This document shows positions 8,406-16,900 of a DNA stretch of 64,000 nt, in pieces; position 1 is the stretch's first letter, and the number at the start of each line of letters is the position of its first letter. Origin of the DNA: an uncultured Alphaproteobacteria bacterium (GTDB lineage Bacteria; Pseudomonadota; Alphaproteobacteria; RF32; CAG-239); contig CAKQRZ010000001.1 in NCBI GenBank assembly GCA_934271715.1, positions 62,001 through 126,000 of the forward strand, read 5' to 3'. A model generated the notes under the pieces. The model did no database searches. It saw nothing but the letters and a program-made list of their open reading frames with translations, and was not told where the DNA came from. The translations under genes and the position numbers were made by a program.

Positions 8406-8987
8406 TTATTTAAAATAGTCGCTGCTGTTAACCGGCTTTCTTTCTGCCTCGCTGATTTCAAAAAACGGCGTATCTTTATAGTTTACGCCAACCATGGCGG
8501 CAACAATATTTCCCGGAAAAATCTCGGCAGCGTTTTTCAGGCGGTTAACATTGGAGTTGTAAAAGCGGCGGGCGGCCGAAATATGCTCCTCCACCTCATT
8601 CATGCTCTGCATGGCGGCTATCATGGTTTGGTTAGACTTTAAGTCCGGATAATTTTCCAGCGATACTTTGAAGTCATTAAGCTTTTGATTAAGCAGACTT
8701 TCTAGCTCCATTTTTTCTTTAGGAGCGCCGGCAAAAGTATTAGCCATGGCTTTGGTGCGCAGTTCCGTCAGCTCTGTCATCAAAGATTTTTCGTGTTCCA
8801 TAAATTTTGCCGCCATCTGCAGCATATTCGGAATCAGGTCATAGCGTTTTTTCAGCTGCACATCAATATCCGCCGCCGATTCTTTGACTTTGTTGCGGAC
8901 CGAAATCAAGCGCACATACTGGGCGTAAAACAAAATAACGACAGCGATTCCGCCGATTATCCACGGATTAGACCAATCTATTTCCAT
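8406..8987 (-). CDS. lemA: LemA family protein
   Basis: 193 residues: one N-terminal membrane helix (residues 10-28), then the LemA core with the hallmark RNKVKESAADIDVQLKKRYD and LIPNMLQ, followed by long antiparallel helices. A clear AGGAGA precedes the ATG. LemA proteins are membrane-anchored helical proteins of unsettled function. The operon with two DUF3137 proteins is the main clue to its role here. Confidence 0.9.
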   Translation of the reverse strand: MEIDWSNPWIIGGIAVVILFYAQYVRLISVRNKVKESAADIDVQLKKRYDLIPNMLQMAAKFMEHEKSLMTELTELRTKAMANTFAGAPKEKMELESLLNQKLNDFKVSLENYPDLKSNQTMIAAMQSMNEVEEHISAARRFYNSNVNRLKNAAEIFPGNIVAAMVGVNYKDTPFFEISEAERKPVNSSDYFK

Positions 8988-9066
8988 AATTTTCTCCTGT
9001 TTATTGTTTTTTATAGATCTTAACGCCTTAATCTTAAAAAATCCCTAAAAATTTTGATTGCAGCTC

Positions 9067-9095
9067 TTGCAGAGCCAGCGATTTTGTGATATCTT
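9067..9095 (+). promoter_or_regulatory. promoter of the 9117 gene
   Basis: TTGCAG, 17-base spacer, TATCTT; a Shine-Dalgarno AAGGAGAA follows nine bases before the ATG at 9117. Confidence 0.55.
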
Positions 9096-9116
9096 TATAA
9101 ATAAGGAGAAAATGTT

Positions 9117-9473
9117 ATGGAAAATTCGCAAAGAAATCCGATGTTTGAACGCCGCATTCAAAAACTGCTGAAAAAGATGAACCGCCTCAACAAGATTTAC
9201 CGCCAGCAGATGCATGAGCAGAAAGCTCAGGAAAATAACCGGCAAAATACAGAGCAGAAACACTATCAGCCTAAGGCTAAAAGAGAAATCAGCCGCGCCG
9301 ATTTGCTGAACGGTCTGCGTATGGGGCAGTCTTATGCCATGCAGCGCAAATTGCTGGAGCGTTTGAGCAATACCCGCAGCGAGCGCCAGCTTCCGCCGAA
9401 AGAACGCGAGCGTATGCGCGAACGTACCCGCGAGCGTCTGCGTCAGCGCGAAAGAGACGGCTATACTCGCTGA
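9117..9473 (+). CDS. hypothetical Arg-rich charged protein
   Basis: 118 residues, highly basic: Arg, Lys, Gln and Glu dominate, with an N-terminal helix (RRIQKLLKKMNRLNKIYRQQ) and a C-terminal RERMRERTRERLRQRER helix, both likely coiled coils. No signal peptide. Good Shine-Dalgarno and its own promoter support it as real. Nucleic-acid or ribosome binding is possible on charge alone, but nothing specific can be said. Confidence 0.65.
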   Translation: MENSQRNPMFERRIQKLLKKMNRLNKIYRQQMHEQKAQENNRQNTEQKHYQPKAKREISRADLLNGLRMGQSYAMQRKLLERLSNTRSERQLPPKERERMRERTRERLRQRERDGYTR

Positions 9474-9557
9474 TTTTTCAGTTTTCAATACTTGACAAAA
9501 TTTATTTTTTTTTATACAAAGACAGTTAAATCATAATTATTATTTAAATTTTTTTGT

Positions 9558-10052
9558 ATGGATAATATTTTTCATTTGATTCATGTTAATGCGTTTGATG
9601 AGTTAAACGAGATTGTGTTTAACAAAAAATTGTCAGCGAACTGTTTCAGAGGCTATGCCTCTTGTTTGAGCAGCGAAGAAGAAAAATTTCTGATTCAGAA
9701 ATTTTTAGAGACTAAAGGCGAGGATTGGTTTGCTTTTATCAAAAAGTACATCGGTCATTTTCCGCTTTCATCTGACGCGGTATTGCTTTTGCTTGAAAAT
9801 TCTGCAAACAGCGAGATTAAAACGCTTTTGGCAGAAGAGTGGAAAAAGTACGGTGCTTGCGAAAAAGAAAGCTTGGCTTTTTGTGACAGACTTCATGGTC
9901 AAAATGAGATTGATGAGAACTTGCTGGCTGTTTTCTGCGACAGCGCCCGTCTGGCTTATGATGATGCAGCTTATAAGCTTTCGCTTATAGACAGCAAATG
10001 GAGTGAACGTTACATAAACGCTTCTAAGCGCTACATGCAAAACACGCATTAA
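9558..10052 (+). CDS. hypothetical protein
   Basis: 164 residues, soluble and helical, repeating a pattern of short helices (LLLLENSANSEIKTLLAEEW) reminiscent of armadillo/HEAT-like folds, though too short to be sure. No Shine-Dalgarno is evident before the ATG. A strong terminator follows at once, supporting a genuine single gene. Family not recognised. Confidence 0.6.
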   Translation: MDNIFHLIHVNAFDELNEIVFNKKLSANCFRGYASCLSSEEEKFLIQKFLETKGEDWFAFIKKYIGHFPLSSDAVLLLLENSANSEIKTLLAEEWKKYGACEKESLAFCDRLHGQNEIDENLLAVFCDSARLAYDDAAYKLSLIDSKWSERYINASKRYMQNTH

Positions 10053-10057
10053 GTAAG

Positions 10058-10094
10058 AAAATGCCCTGACTGTTAGATGGTCAAGGGCATTTTT
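10058..10094 (+). terminator. hairpin terminator
   Basis: A 12-13-bp stem (aaaatgccctgac / gtcaagggcattttt) around tgttagatg, followed by T residues. Ends the 9558 gene. Confidence 0.8.
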
Positions 10095-10188
10095 GTTGCA
10101 GAATTATGACATTTTGGCCTCATTTTATAAAAATATTTGCACTTTTTTTAATTCAATGATACTTTTAGTAATTAAAGCGGAGGCTGAA

Positions 10189-10629
10189 ATGCGAAATTTA
10201 TATAATGCAGTTCCTTTAACCGATGAACAAAAAATTTCATACATTCGCGTGCTGGCATATTTAGCCAAAGCCGACCGCAATCCGGCGTATATTGAACGCG
10301 ATTTTATGGGCAAAATGTTTGACCGGATGAAACTTTCCGTCGATGTTTTGAAAAAAATTTATATTCCGCGCAATAATGAAGAGCTTTACCGCGCCCTGAT
10401 GCCGATTTGCACGCGGGCGATTGCCATAGATTTGCTGCATTGCCTGTGGTTTGCCGCATCGGTTAACACCATTATCTCGGATGAAGAAATCATGATTATC
10501 CGCAAAATAGCCCAGATTCTCCGCATTGATAATGATACTTTGCTGAATATTCATCACTTTGTGACCGATGAAATTATGTTTTTGCAGCATGCCCGCGAGG
10601 TTTTGGAAGCAGATGACATCCGCTGCTGA
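10189..10629 (+). CDS. TerB-like helical protein
   Basis: 146 residues from the ATG at 10189, chosen because GCGGAGG lies six bases upstream; the frame is open further upstream to 10093 without ribosome-binding support. The pattern YIRVLAYLAKADRNPAYIERDFM... and a second half with SDEEIMIIRKIAQIL resembles the TerB/DjlA metal-binding helical fold, in which acidic residues follow the AxADG-like turn. This is a family-level guess from pattern; no neighbours suggest tellurite resistance. Confidence 0.6.
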   Translation: MRNLYNAVPLTDEQKISYIRVLAYLAKADRNPAYIERDFMGKMFDRMKLSVDVLKKIYIPRNNEELYRALMPICTRAIAIDLLHCLWFAASVNTIISDEEIMIIRKIAQILRIDNDTLLNIHHFVTDEIMFLQHAREVLEADDIRC

Positions 10630-10689
10630 TTTATGAATATAATAAAAAGGCTCTAAATATAAATTTTCGCACAAAAAGAAAAAAAGTTG

Positions 10690-10718
10690 TTGCAAATAAA
10701 AATATTATGTTTTATACA
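10690..10718 (+). promoter_or_regulatory. promoter of tRNA-Lys
   Basis: TTGCAA, 17 bases, TATACA, 19 bases before the tRNA 5' end. Confidence 0.65.
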
Positions 10719-10737
10719 ATACCTACATTGTTGATAT

Positions 10738-10814
10738 GCGTGCGTAGCTCAGTTGGCTAGAGCAACTGACTCTTAATCAGTGGGTCCAGGGTTCAAATCC
10801 CTGCGCGCGTACCA
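10738..10814 (+). tRNA. tRNA-Lys(CTT)
   Basis: 77 nt including encoded CCA. Acceptor stem gcgtgcg/cgcgcgt (with two GU pairs), D arm gctcagttggctagagc, anticodon stem actga/tcagt with loop CTCTTAA (anticodon CTT), and T loop ttcaaat. Confidence 0.93.
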
Positions 10815-10831
10815 ATAACAAAGTAACAAAG

Positions 10832-10855
10832 AAACTCCCTTATGGGAGTTTTTTT
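10832..10855 (+). terminator. terminator after tRNA-Lys
   Basis: Stem aaactccc/gggagttt around ttat, followed by a T run. Confidence 0.8.
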
Positions 10856-10990
10856 GTTATATGCGCAGTAATGGAAAGAATCCAGAGAAAAGGGGGCAAC
10901 AATGACGAGAGGCGGACGGGAGTACGCCGGTAAGCGTCTGCGAGTAAGGACGCAGCGGCGAGAGAAATGAAGCCAATCCCTGCGCGAAAC
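10856..10990 (+). repeat. tRNA-trailing GC-rich element, copy 1
   Basis: Holds gagaggcggacgggagtacg, ccggtaagcgtctgcgag and gcagcggcgagag, then ends in ccaatccctgcgcg, an imperfect copy of the tRNA-Lys 3' end (caaatccctgcgcgcg). Similar elements follow the other two tRNA genes in this window. No coding frame is convincing. Confidence 0.6.
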
Positions 10991-10995
10991 ATAAA

Positions 10996-11622
10996 TCATA
11001 CATTATTATCAAAAAGGATTTGAATTAAACAGTAATCGTCTTTGCAGATTTTACAAGCTTCGCTGACTTCCGGCAAATTATAATCTTCTCTTACGCATTC
11101 AGCAACAGCATAATCTGCCGGTCTGGCATTTCCGCAGATTCTATAATCCCAACTGCTGCATGTTCCGCTGCACAATACTATAGTCCAAATAATATCAGTA
11201 TAAACCGGCAATAAATGGAATAATTCGCGGCAGTTATATTCGGCTATACTGTTTGGCAATATTTCAAATTGTAAATTTAAACGAGTGTAAATATCATAAG
11301 GTTTCATAGTAACAGATACTCTGTTTCTAAACAAATCTCTGTTATCATCATCTAACAAGCCTTGAGGCACAATGCCGATTTCTTTTAAGGTGGGCAGAAT
11401 GTCTTCACTGCGTTTTCCATATTGTTTTTCTAATTTATATGTATCTTTGATGTTAAAAATCAGCTCTTCTACTTGCTGAATCCATTTATCTTGCTTCCAC
11501 TTCTCCATAACCTTGGAATAACCGGCGATTCCACCTACTGATAATATACCAACAATCGCCAGAACTCCGAGCATTTCAATCATGCTTCTCCCTAAGAAAT
11601 TTGCGCTTCTAGCACTCGTCAT
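10996..11622 (-). CDS. prepilin-like protein B, out of frame with its conserved upstream start
   Basis: 208 residues from an internal ATG: G/RSMIEMLGVLAI cleavage-like site near residue 11, hydrophobic helix, and C-terminal ACKIC...YC cysteines. The frame is open for 61 further codons upstream to the (CT)n tract. The conserved ATG at 11843 is out of frame with it by one CT unit (38 bases to the joining GCA). The leader carries a palindromic repeat and the LHRPWCHKILGT block shared with other members. Divergent from prepilin C, with an invertible-looking promoter segment between them. Confidence 0.8.
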   Translation of the reverse strand: MTSARSANFLGRSMIEMLGVLAIVGILSVGGIAGYSKVMEKWKQDKWIQQVEELIFNIKDTYKLEKQYGKRSEDILPTLKEIGIVPQGLLDDDNRDLFRNRVSVTMKPYDIYTRLNLQFEILPNSIAEYNCRELFHLLPVYTDIIWTIVLCSGTCSSWDYRICGNARPADYAVAECVREDYNLPEVSEACKICKDDYCLIQILFDNNV

Positions 11623-11643
11623 ACTAGGCCCTGTGCCTAGTAT
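11621..11643. repeat. dispersed palindrome, family 1
   Basis: atactaggc / gcctagtat with a 5-base centre, followed by the caccaagggcggtg block. Related palindromes lie at 12258, 41664, 46897, 47092, 59189 and 59429, nearly all inside prepilin leaders and translated in frame. Confidence 0.8.
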
Positions 11644-11786
11644 CTTGTGGCACCAAGGGCGGTGTAATCCATCGCCCCGTGAGGGAGAGGTTATTATTTT
11701 TGTTCTTAATGCGTTATTTCCGAAAGTATCATTTTTTCTGCCAAACCCTGCAAAAACGTGCTGAACAGCAGAAAAAGTGCCTTTAA

Positions 11787-11843
11787 TCAGATGTTCAGGA
11801 TTTGCAGAGAGAGAGAGAGACCTTTGCTTAGCTTATTTTTCAT
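11787..11843 (-). other. leader ORF of prepilin B (OFF-frame product)
   Basis: ATG with AAGAGGAAAG upstream, encoding MKNKLSKGLSLSLQILNI then TGA. Nearly identical to the leader at 2911 and the same frame state. Confidence 0.75.
11806..11820 (-). repeat. (CT)n dinucleotide tract, prepilin B
   Basis: Fifteen alternating C/T bases on the coding strand, same length and phase as the tract at 2874; losing one unit would fuse the leader to the pilin frame. Confidence 0.85.
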
Positions 11844-11880
11844 CTTTCTTTCCTCTTATTTTAAGTTAATTTACATCTTT

Positions 11881-11910
11881 ATTCTACACCAGCCATACTC
11901 CATAAGTCAA
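11881..11910 (-). promoter_or_regulatory. promoter of prepilin B
   Basis: TTGACT, 18 bases, TAGAAT on the minus strand, conserved with the promoters at 42214 and 47390. It is followed by the conserved Shine-Dalgarno and ATG. Confidence 0.65.
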
Positions 11911-11943
11911 CCGTAAAATCAAAGCGTTGGAAGAGGCGGAAGT

Positions 11944-12117
11944 GTGTAAAAAAAACGACCGTTTAAAAGGGACAGTTTTTAGGCTGTTTTTAGTAATGTA
12001 ACAGAGGTTGCTAAAATTTGCAATAACTTTTTATATTTGCGATGTTTTTTGCAGATTTGTGAGACTTTTCAGCGTCTTGTTTATAGTGTGTAAAAATAAC
12101 GGTCGTTTTTTTTACAC
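11944..12117. promoter_or_regulatory. candidate invertible promoter segment between prepilins B and C
   Basis: Perfect 19-base inverted repeats (gtgtaaaaaaaacgaccgt at 11944-11962 and its complement at 12099-12117) bound 136 bases. Inside lies a minus-strand promoter: TTGCAA at 12018-12023, 17 bases, TACATT at 11995-12000. It now points toward prepilin B and away from C. Inversion would put the -10 box 69 bases before the C start, matching the fixed arrangement at prepilin E (68 bases). A near-identical segment precedes prepilin G. Confidence 0.7.
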
Positions 12118-12134
12118 ATAATAGGAGGAATAAG

Positions 12135-12902
12135 ATGTTGAAGAGTATAGAATTTTTAAGAGGAAAGAGCAGGGGAAGAGTAGGTGGATTGCTTCGCTGC
12201 ACTCGCAATGACGGTGCAGGTAACGGCGAGGGATTGCACCGCCCTGGGTGCGACAAGATCCTAGGCACAGACTGTGCGTCACGGCCTAGGATGACTGGTG
12301 GCAGAGGCGCAAATTACTTTGGCCGCAGTATGATAGAAATGCTGGGAGTTCTCGCAATTATCGGAGTGCTGAGTGTCGGCGGAATTGCCGGATATTCTAA
12401 AGCTATGATGATGTGGAAAGTTGATAAATGGAGTGCCGGGTTAATTCAAATGATGCAGGAAGCGCAAACTCTGTATTTGAATCAAAAATCATTCGGCGAT
12501 ACTGTGAAAATTATCACTCCTCAGCTGGTAGATACCGGAGTTATTCCGCAGGGAATGCTGGATGAAAATTACCGCGATATGTTCGGCAATCGGCTTACTG
12601 TTTTAACTCGTTATTGGGATGTGTTTGGACTTCGCCTGAATGTTTATCATGAAATGCCTGCCGGTAAAGACGCGGTGGAATGCTGTAAAAAGCTATATGA
12701 GATGGGACAGCAGTTTCCCAGCAACTGGGTAGTAGTAACTGAAAATTTCGGCTATTCAGTCTGCGGCAGAGCGGCGCCGGATAGTTATGTGCAGGCGATG
12801 GGCTGTCAGCCTTATAGTTTAGCTAAGGTCGCAGAACTGTGCAAAAATTGCGAAACCAATAACTGCAATATAATATTTTTATTGGATAATACTAAATATT
12901 AA
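12135..12902 (+). CDS. prepilin-like protein C
   Basis: 255 residues, ATG with AGGAGGA six bases upstream. Leader of about 74 residues built from MLKSIEFLRG plus translated repeats (GLLRCTRNDG, LHRPGCDKILGTDC), then the G/RSMIEMLGVLAI site, a hydrophobic helix and a domain ending in CKNC...NC. Such a long leader is far outside the usual 5-30 residues of type IV prepilins. Expression probably depends on the orientation of the upstream segment. Closest in layout to prepilins B and D. Confidence 0.85.
   Translation: MLKSIEFLRGKSRGRVGGLLRCTRNDGAGNGEGLHRPGCDKILGTDCASRPRMTGGRGANYFGRSMIEMLGVLAIIGVLSVGGIAGYSKAMMMWKVDKWSAGLIQMMQEAQTLYLNQKSFGDTVKIITPQLVDTGVIPQGMLDENYRDMFGNRLTVLTRYWDVFGLRLNVYHEMPAGKDAVECCKKLYEMGQQFPSNWVVVTENFGYSVCGRAAPDSYVQAMGCQPYSLAKVAELCKNCETNNCNIIFLLDNTKY
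12186..12214. repeat. dispersed repeat, family 2, within the prepilin C leader
   Basis: ggattgcttcg...tcgcaatgacgg, translated as GLLRCTRNDG. Matches the units at 2718 and 47152. Confidence 0.7.
12258..12292. repeat. dispersed palindrome, family 1, within the prepilin C leader
   Basis: atcctaggc ... gcctaggat arms around an inner acagactgtgcgtcacg. The same variant with the longer centre occurs at 41664 and 59429. Confidence 0.8.
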
Positions 12903-12914
12903 AAAGATAAAGAA

Positions 12915-12936
12915 AAACGCCCTGAAAAGGGCGTTT
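12915..12936. terminator. bidirectional terminator
   Basis: aaacgccct/agggcgttt stem around gaaa, between the convergent prepilin C and galU genes. Confidence 0.8.
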
Positions 12937-12956
12937 AAAATTTATAGCGGCAAATA

Positions 12957-13847
12957 TTAAATATCCATTGTGTCCAGCAGTTCGCGGGTATAAGCGCGTA
13001 GCTCGCCGCTGTTCATCAGACTCAGTTTAATATTGGAACGCTGCAGGTCGGCATTAGTTCCGCAGTCAAAGCGCATGCCTTTGCACAATACGCCGTAAAT
13101 CGGCATTCCGCGCAAGGCTGCCAAGTTCAGCGCATCGGTCAGATTGATTTCTCCGTTTGTGCCTTTGGTAACTTCCGGCAGAATATCCAAAACTTCATTA
13201 GGGATAATGTACGGTCCCATAGAAGCGTAGTTGGACGGCACTTCTTCAAGTTTCGGCTTTTCTATTAAACCGGTGGCTCTGACAACATTGCCGTCGCGCT
13301 TAGCGCCGACTAAAGCGCCGTAACGCACCATGTCTTGACGCGGACATTCCATAATGTTTTCTACAATGCCGCCTTTCTGCTCATAGACTTCGCTCAGCTG
13401 CTTCAAAACGCCGTCGCCGTGCAGATTGATATAAACATCATCAACCCACATTACGGCAAAATCGCGCTTGCCGATAATGTCTTTAGCCATTAAAATCGCA
13501 TGGCCGTTGCCTTTAGGCTCGCTTTGGCAGGCAAAAGAAAACTTCATCCCCGCCGGAATAATCTTGCGGACGGTTTCCAATAAATCAAGCTTATTTTTTT
13601 CTTTCAGATGCGCTTCCAATTCCGGAGCCGGAGCATAATATTTTTCAAACATATGCTTGCAGGCGTCATCACTGTAAATAAAAACAATTTCTTTAATTCC
13701 GGCTTCGGCGCAGCTGTCTACGGCGTATTGAATTACCGGAATGTTATCCAAGGTCATAAAGCCTTTATGCAAAACTTTGGTTGTCGGCAAATTGCGGGTA
13801 GACAAACCGGCGACCGGCAACACGCAAACTTCTGGTTTTCTGTTCAT
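12957..13847 (-). CDS. galU: UTP-glucose-1-phosphate uridylyltransferase-like protein
   Basis: 296 residues, the family's usual length. Nucleotidyltransferase fold with VLPVAGLSTRNLPTTK at residues 9-24, QSEPKGNGHAIL, VDD (metal-binding Asp) and TNGEINLTDAL, all in GalU order. Odd points: the G-x-G-T-R loop reads GLSTRN with Ser for the second Gly, and the usual PKEML reads HKGFM. It may therefore use another sugar phosphate or be impaired. A GalU would supply UDP-glucose for envelope polysaccharide. Confidence 0.75.
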   Translation of the reverse strand: MNRKPEVCVLPVAGLSTRNLPTTKVLHKGFMTLDNIPVIQYAVDSCAEAGIKEIVFIYSDDACKHMFEKYYAPAPELEAHLKEKNKLDLLETVRKIIPAGMKFSFACQSEPKGNGHAILMAKDIIGKRDFAVMWVDDVYINLHGDGVLKQLSEVYEQKGGIVENIMECPRQDMVRYGALVGAKRDGNVVRATGLIEKPKLEEVPSNYASMGPYIIPNEVLDILPEVTKGTNGEINLTDALNLAALRGMPIYGVLCKGMRFDCGTNADLQRSNIKLSLMNSGELRAYTRELLDTMDI

Positions 13848-13917
13848 TTTACATCTCCATAATTATTATATACGGCTAATGTAGCACATTAAAAATATTT
13901 AACAAGCCTTGATTTTT

Positions 13918-16900
13918 TTATTTCACAACTATTGTGCCGGACGGTTTCTGCATGGCTCCCTCGGCTTCTTTCAGCAGACCGCCGGAAGTTTGAGCGCCGC
14001 TCTGAACCTTTTCTTCATAAGATTTTTTTATGGTTCCGCTGACGCTGCCGCCGGATGTTTCTTCGGTAATTTTACGCAGAGTAGGGCGGTTATTCCCCTG
14101 CGGCTGGATTTTTACCGTTTGCTCCAGAGCGCCGTCGTCAATGTGGTTTTGCTTTACGTCCACAACCGGCAAAGCCTGCTCATTCGGCTGAGTTTCGGCA
14201 GCCGGAACCGGTGCTTGCGGATTATCTTTTGCTTTATCGGTATTTTCATCAGAATCCGGAAACTCGCCGTTTTCAAGCATTTCTTGTTCTTTTTGCTTTC
14301 TCTTTTTCTCTTCATAAATTTTTTGCTGTTCGCTGATGATATCGTCAAGCAGAGCGGATGTTGATTTATAAAGGCCTTTCATGGTTTTATTATTGTCAGC
14401 ATAAGCCTGCAGCAGCCGGCGCAGCTCGGCGGTTTTCTGCTCTAAAACCGGAATATTATCCTGCAGGGCTTTAGCTTCATCAATTTTTTGGCTGATAACG
14501 TCATACTGAGCATTTTGTGCGTCGTTCTGCTCGTTGAGGCTGGTTTGATAATTTTTTATATCTTCATTTTGCATCATGAATTGCGTGGCTTCAATTTTCA
14601 GCAGAGAATCAAATTTTTCCTGCAGCATTTTTTGATAGTCAGCAACCAGTTCGGCGCGTTTTTTATCATAATTTTCCACATCCTCGCCAATGCGGGCAAA
14701 ACGGGCTGTTACATCTGTTTTATAATCGTTGTCTATATCATCCTGCCAGTTTTGCAGCTCTTGCTCAACTTCGGCGCAATATGTGTTTATGCCGCTGACA
14801 TCATCCGCCGTAAAGTCCGGCAGGTGGGCTTTGCCTTTCATATTATCCAAAGTCTTGTTAATTTCGGCAATTCTATCCAGTTTTTGCTGATATTTGGCAG
14901 TATAAATCTCATCATCGCTGTTTTTCTGATGTTCTTCCAGCTGCGGAATATAGCCGTTAACCGAGGATGAAACCGAGGTTACATAGTTCTGCGCTTCCGC
15001 CATATTCTGGTTCAAAATTCGGGTTTGCTCGGCTTTGCGGGCTTGTTCGGCAGCTTCTAGCTCTTCCCAATGCGCATCATATTTACGGGCGACGCTTTCA
15101 ACATTGATATCCAACGCCGGTTTGTTGATTAAGCCGGATAGGCTGAATGTAAACGGCGGAATATTTTCCGGCTCCGACAATGTTACTGTAAAGTCGCTGT
15201 TCATTTTCCAATCAGAGAAGTTTACAAGACCGTTGACATCAAGCTGCGCGCTGTCATTCTGCATAACAAAATTTTCAAATTTCCAGCTGCCGCGTTCGGC
15301 ATTGATTTTGCCTGAAAATTCCGGAAATTTGGTTTCGCCGGACTGCAGGTTGTCGCGGATAACCTGAAACAGTCCTTTAGAATACTGGCGTTTGGCTAAA
15401 TCTTCTTCAATAGCGGCAAAGTTAAAGCCGTAGACTTTAACATCATCTGCCTTAAAGCTGATGCTGCCGGTATAATTATTGACAAAGTCACTGACCGAAG
15501 CCGCCGGCATTTCAAAGTTGCCGGTTAAGGTCATGGTACCGGAGGCAAAGCCGTAAACGCTGCCGCCGGCATTGGCTAAATCTATATCGGACACCTGCAG
15601 GTTGCCTTTGACAATAGTGTCTTGAATGTAGTTAATCAGCAGATTGCCGTTGATTTTTTGATTATCCGCCGTCATGTTCAAATTATTCAGCTGCATGACG
15701 TTTTCGGAATTTAGGATTTTTACGCTCAAATCTTTAAAGGAATTGCCCTGATATGAAACTTTTGCCGCAGTTAAATTTATATCCAGATACAAATTGCGGT
15801 AAATATCAAAAATAAAGGTGTCGGCGTTCAGGTTAGGGCGCTGCAAAAAGTTATTTTCTTGCTGTCGGTTAATGGCCGGAACATTCTTAGAAGTTTGAAT
15901 TTCCAGCAAGTTTTCCAGATTTAAGTCATCGGCGCTTAGGTCTGCCGCTACTTTATAGGTATTTTTGCCGACCGTTACTTCGCCGCTGCCCTGATAGGTT
16001 ACAATGCCCCACAGGCAGGAGGTTTGGTCAAACTTCCAGTTTTGGCTGTCTCCGCTTAAAAAGCCGTTGCAGTTGAGGGCACCGCGGGTGGCCGGAGTAA
16101 GCTTAAAACTGCCGCCGACATTGTTGGCAAATTCGCCGAAGTTTGTAGTTTTAATATCTAATTTGCCGTCAAAGCCGAAATTTTCATCTTGCTTGACAAG
16201 TCCGTCGTATTCCAGCTTTACCTCATCGGCAATGCCTTTGGCTTTCAGCGTTCCCTCATGCAGATTGCCGTTATAGGTTCCGGAGGCTTCAAAATCGGCA
16301 GCCTTAAAAATTTTCCAATCCGGCCACGGCAGTTTCAGCGAGTTTTTGACTTCGCTCATATTGGAAGAGCGGATATCAAAATTTAAATCCTTAAATCCGA
16401 TATCCAAACTGCCTAAATTGTTTACTTCAGTATTCAGCTTAAAATTGGTATTCAGCAGGTCTTCGCCGGAAAGTTCCGTAACATGCACAATTCCGTTTTT
16501 GGCTTCGGCCTTTAAAGTAACATTGTTAAGGCTGTTTTTGCGGAAAGTCAGGTTGTCGCTATGCAAATCGGCGTTGATGTTCAGCCACTTTAAAAAGCTC
16601 AGGCTTTGGATATCGCTTTTCAGATTGCCCATAAAGTTCTGTTCTTTTTCATTTTCCGGCAGATAGTTGTCCAAGTTCAGCTTGTCGCTGTTCAGATGCA
16701 GTTCATAAAAATTGCCTTTATCGTTAAAAGTGACACCGGCCACACCGCCGATATTCATTTTATCCATGGCAAATTTTATGTCGTTTACCGAAACTGCGTT
16801 GTTGTTGCCGCTCAGGTTGAATGAAGCCGCCGCATTGCGGTAGGTTGCCTGCGTGTAGGACTGCAGCTTAAGCCCTAAGCTGTTCAAAAACGGCAGAAAA

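Noticed and set aside
9045..9488. Minus-strand 147-codon ORF opposite the Arg-rich gene
   Set aside because: The plus-strand gene has promoter, Shine-Dalgarno and sensible composition; the antisense frame has none.
12099..12117. Simple transcription terminator or attenuator formed by the local gtgtaaaaa...tttttacac hairpin
   Set aside because: A small hairpin does exist (12088-12117), but its stem is AT-only and it would block the gene in both states. The long perfect repeat, the reversed promoter and the match to locus E explain more.
12011..12268. Minus-strand 85-codon ORF opposite the prepilin C leader
   Set aside because: It runs through the inverted repeat and translated dispersed repeats antisense to C, with no ribosome-binding site; treated as a shadow.
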